Source: an uncultured Ruminococcus sp.
GTDB lineage: Bacteria; Bacillota; Clostridia; Oscillospirales; Ruminococcaceae
DNA length: 7,015 bases
Direction: 5' to 3'
Assembly (NCBI GenBank): GCA_910584195.1
Contig: CAJTYV010000074.1
Span: 1-7,015 of the forward strand
Positions within the stretch are counted from its first letter, which is position 1, and the number at the start of each line of letters is the position of its first letter. Made by a program: the position numbers and the translations under genes. The notes beneath the pieces were generated by a model. It was given only the letters and a program-made list of their open reading frames with translations, did no database searches and had not been told where the DNA came from. Positions 6,185 to 7,015 of this stretch are shown in pieces.

Positions 6185-7015
6185 TTAGGTGTTCGCTGTA
6201 ACTATGGCAATAATCTGATTGGCCGTATCAGCGTCTGTGTACTTCACCAGATAAGGGATAGTCAATGGGAAATTCTTCTTTTTTACCCCTGAGATGGTTC
6301 TAATGTCTGACCAATAGAAAGGTTTGCCTTGCCCTTTTAATCTCTGATATGCCCAAATGATCTTCCTGGCCCAGCTCTCAGGATATGGTTCTGTATACCT
6401 CTCGAAGATAGCTTTGCACCTCGGCATATTCTCTAACTGATGGCCCAGAAGATTCATCTCCCGGTATACGAGCCGTTCTGATACTCGTTCGGGCCTACCG
6501 TTCTCATTAGCTGTGCCATCATATACGCCTTGGACAACCTTCTCTAATATGGGCGCCATGTCTGTATCCAACTGAACCCAGTCTACCGGGGCGGCATCCT
6601 TCATGTAGTGGCTGTCCTGTTCCTGCTGAACCTGCTCCGGCGTCAGGGCAGGGGACGTTAATTTCTCTGGCTCCATGCCGAGGAAAAAGGCAATCTGACA
6701 TACTACTGAAAAATCAGACCTGCTCCCCAGCAACACCTTCTGAATCTGGTACATACTCGCTATGTTATATAGCTCCATCTCTCTGTAGAACACATTCAGA
6801 TCATCGGCAAGTTGCTTCGTGTATCTGCTCCTGCCTGATGGTTTCAAATACTTTGTCTGGCACATTCCATGATACAGAACGGAGCTGATAGGAGTATCAT
6901 TCTCAAAGTCCATCGGTGCATCAAATATGGATTCCAAGTAGCTTGCAAACCGGATCATCCGAGGATCTTCCTCAAAGACAACCTTATCGCAGCCTATGCA
7001 ATGTTCGGCGGGACA
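6185..7015 (-). CDS. tnsD: TnsD/TniQ-type Tn7-like target-selection protein, C-terminal part (5' end outside the window)
   Basis: The frame on the minus strand is open from the right edge to TAA at 6187-6185, giving at least 276 residues. The first visible residues, CPAEHCIGCD, look like the Cys/His zinc-binding cluster of a TniQ domain; an internal Met at 6958 is therefore not the true start. A helix-turn-helix-like segment lies at about 83-114 of the visible part. The C-terminal half shows VDW (144-146), PERVS (175-179) and the basic, aromatic ARKIIWAYQRL (216-226), which fit the C-terminal domain I recall for Firmicute TnsD proteins. TnsD binds a fixed chromosomal attachment site and recruits the TnsABC transposition machinery. 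The stop lies 94 bp from the convergent ftsK-like gene. If intact it would extend a few hundred residues further. tnsA, tnsB and tnsC would be expected to the right and are not in view. Confidence 0.75.
   Translation of the reverse strand, partial: CPAEHCIGCDKVVFEEDPRMIRFASYLESIFDAPMDFENDTPISSVLYHGMCQTKYLKPSGRSRYTKQLADDLNVFYREMELYNIASMYQIQKVLLGSRSDFSVVCQIAFFLGMEPEKLTSPALTPEQVQQEQDSHYMKDAAPVDWVQLDTDMAPILEKVVQGVYDGTANENGRPERVSERLVYREMNLLGHQLENMPRCKAIFERYTEPYPESWARKIIWAYQRLKGQGKPFYWSDIRTISGVKKKNFPLTIPYLVKYTDADTANQIIAIVTANT

Noticed and set aside
6047..6292. 81-codon plus-strand ORF crossing from the ftsK-like gene into the tnsD-like gene
   Set aside because: It overlaps two well-supported genes in other frames, has no ribosome binding site and has no recognisable protein character.

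Overview
The window looks like an accessory, mobile-element region of a low-to-moderate GC Firmicute, most likely a gut-type Clostridia. Reasons are the strong AGGAGG-type ribosome binding sites, intrinsic terminators, the protein families present, and uneven base composition (the ftsK-like gene is clearly AT-rich, while the tnsD-like gene reaches about 60% GC in places). The taxon is inferred, since no rRNA or housekeeping gene is present.

Layout. Bases 2-151 hold the C-terminal tail of a protein ending in a helix-turn-helix typical of resolvase/invertase-type serine recombinases. A strong intrinsic terminator follows (158-212). Next is an 873-residue protein with a primase-like N-terminal domain whose catalytic motif looks lost, a Cys/His cluster, and an SF2-type helicase (264-2885). 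After a leader rich in short repeats comes a 325-residue Rep-like protein (3056-4033). A 65-residue coiled-coil protein has its own promoter and terminator (4120-4317). An unusual leader with a polypyrimidine tract, a terminator-like hairpin and a complementary polypurine tract precedes a soluble FtsK/SpoIIIE-type ATPase with a C-terminal winged helix (about 4582-6090). On the other strand and convergent, the C-terminal part of a TnsD/TniQ-type Tn7-like target-selection protein runs off the right edge (6185-7015).

How it fits together. The helicase, Rep-like protein, small protein and FtsK-like ATPase form a plausible DNA-processing module of a plasmid, integrative element or mobilizable element: initiation or nicking, unwinding, and DNA pumping or coupling. 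The TnsD-like gene belongs to a different class of element, a Tn7-like transposon. The two meet in a 94-bp convergent gap that contains a 13-codon ATGA-coupled ORF remnant and a base-composition change. This suggests either a composite element or a Tn7-like transposon carrying a replication module as cargo. No CRISPR array, tRNA, rRNA or complete transposon end was recognised.

The points most worth following up are the TnsD/replication-module association, the degenerate primase motif, the Shine-Dalgarno-sequestering inverted repeat before the helicase, the cluster of four AGATCT sites, and two tight palindromes inside the helicase gene.
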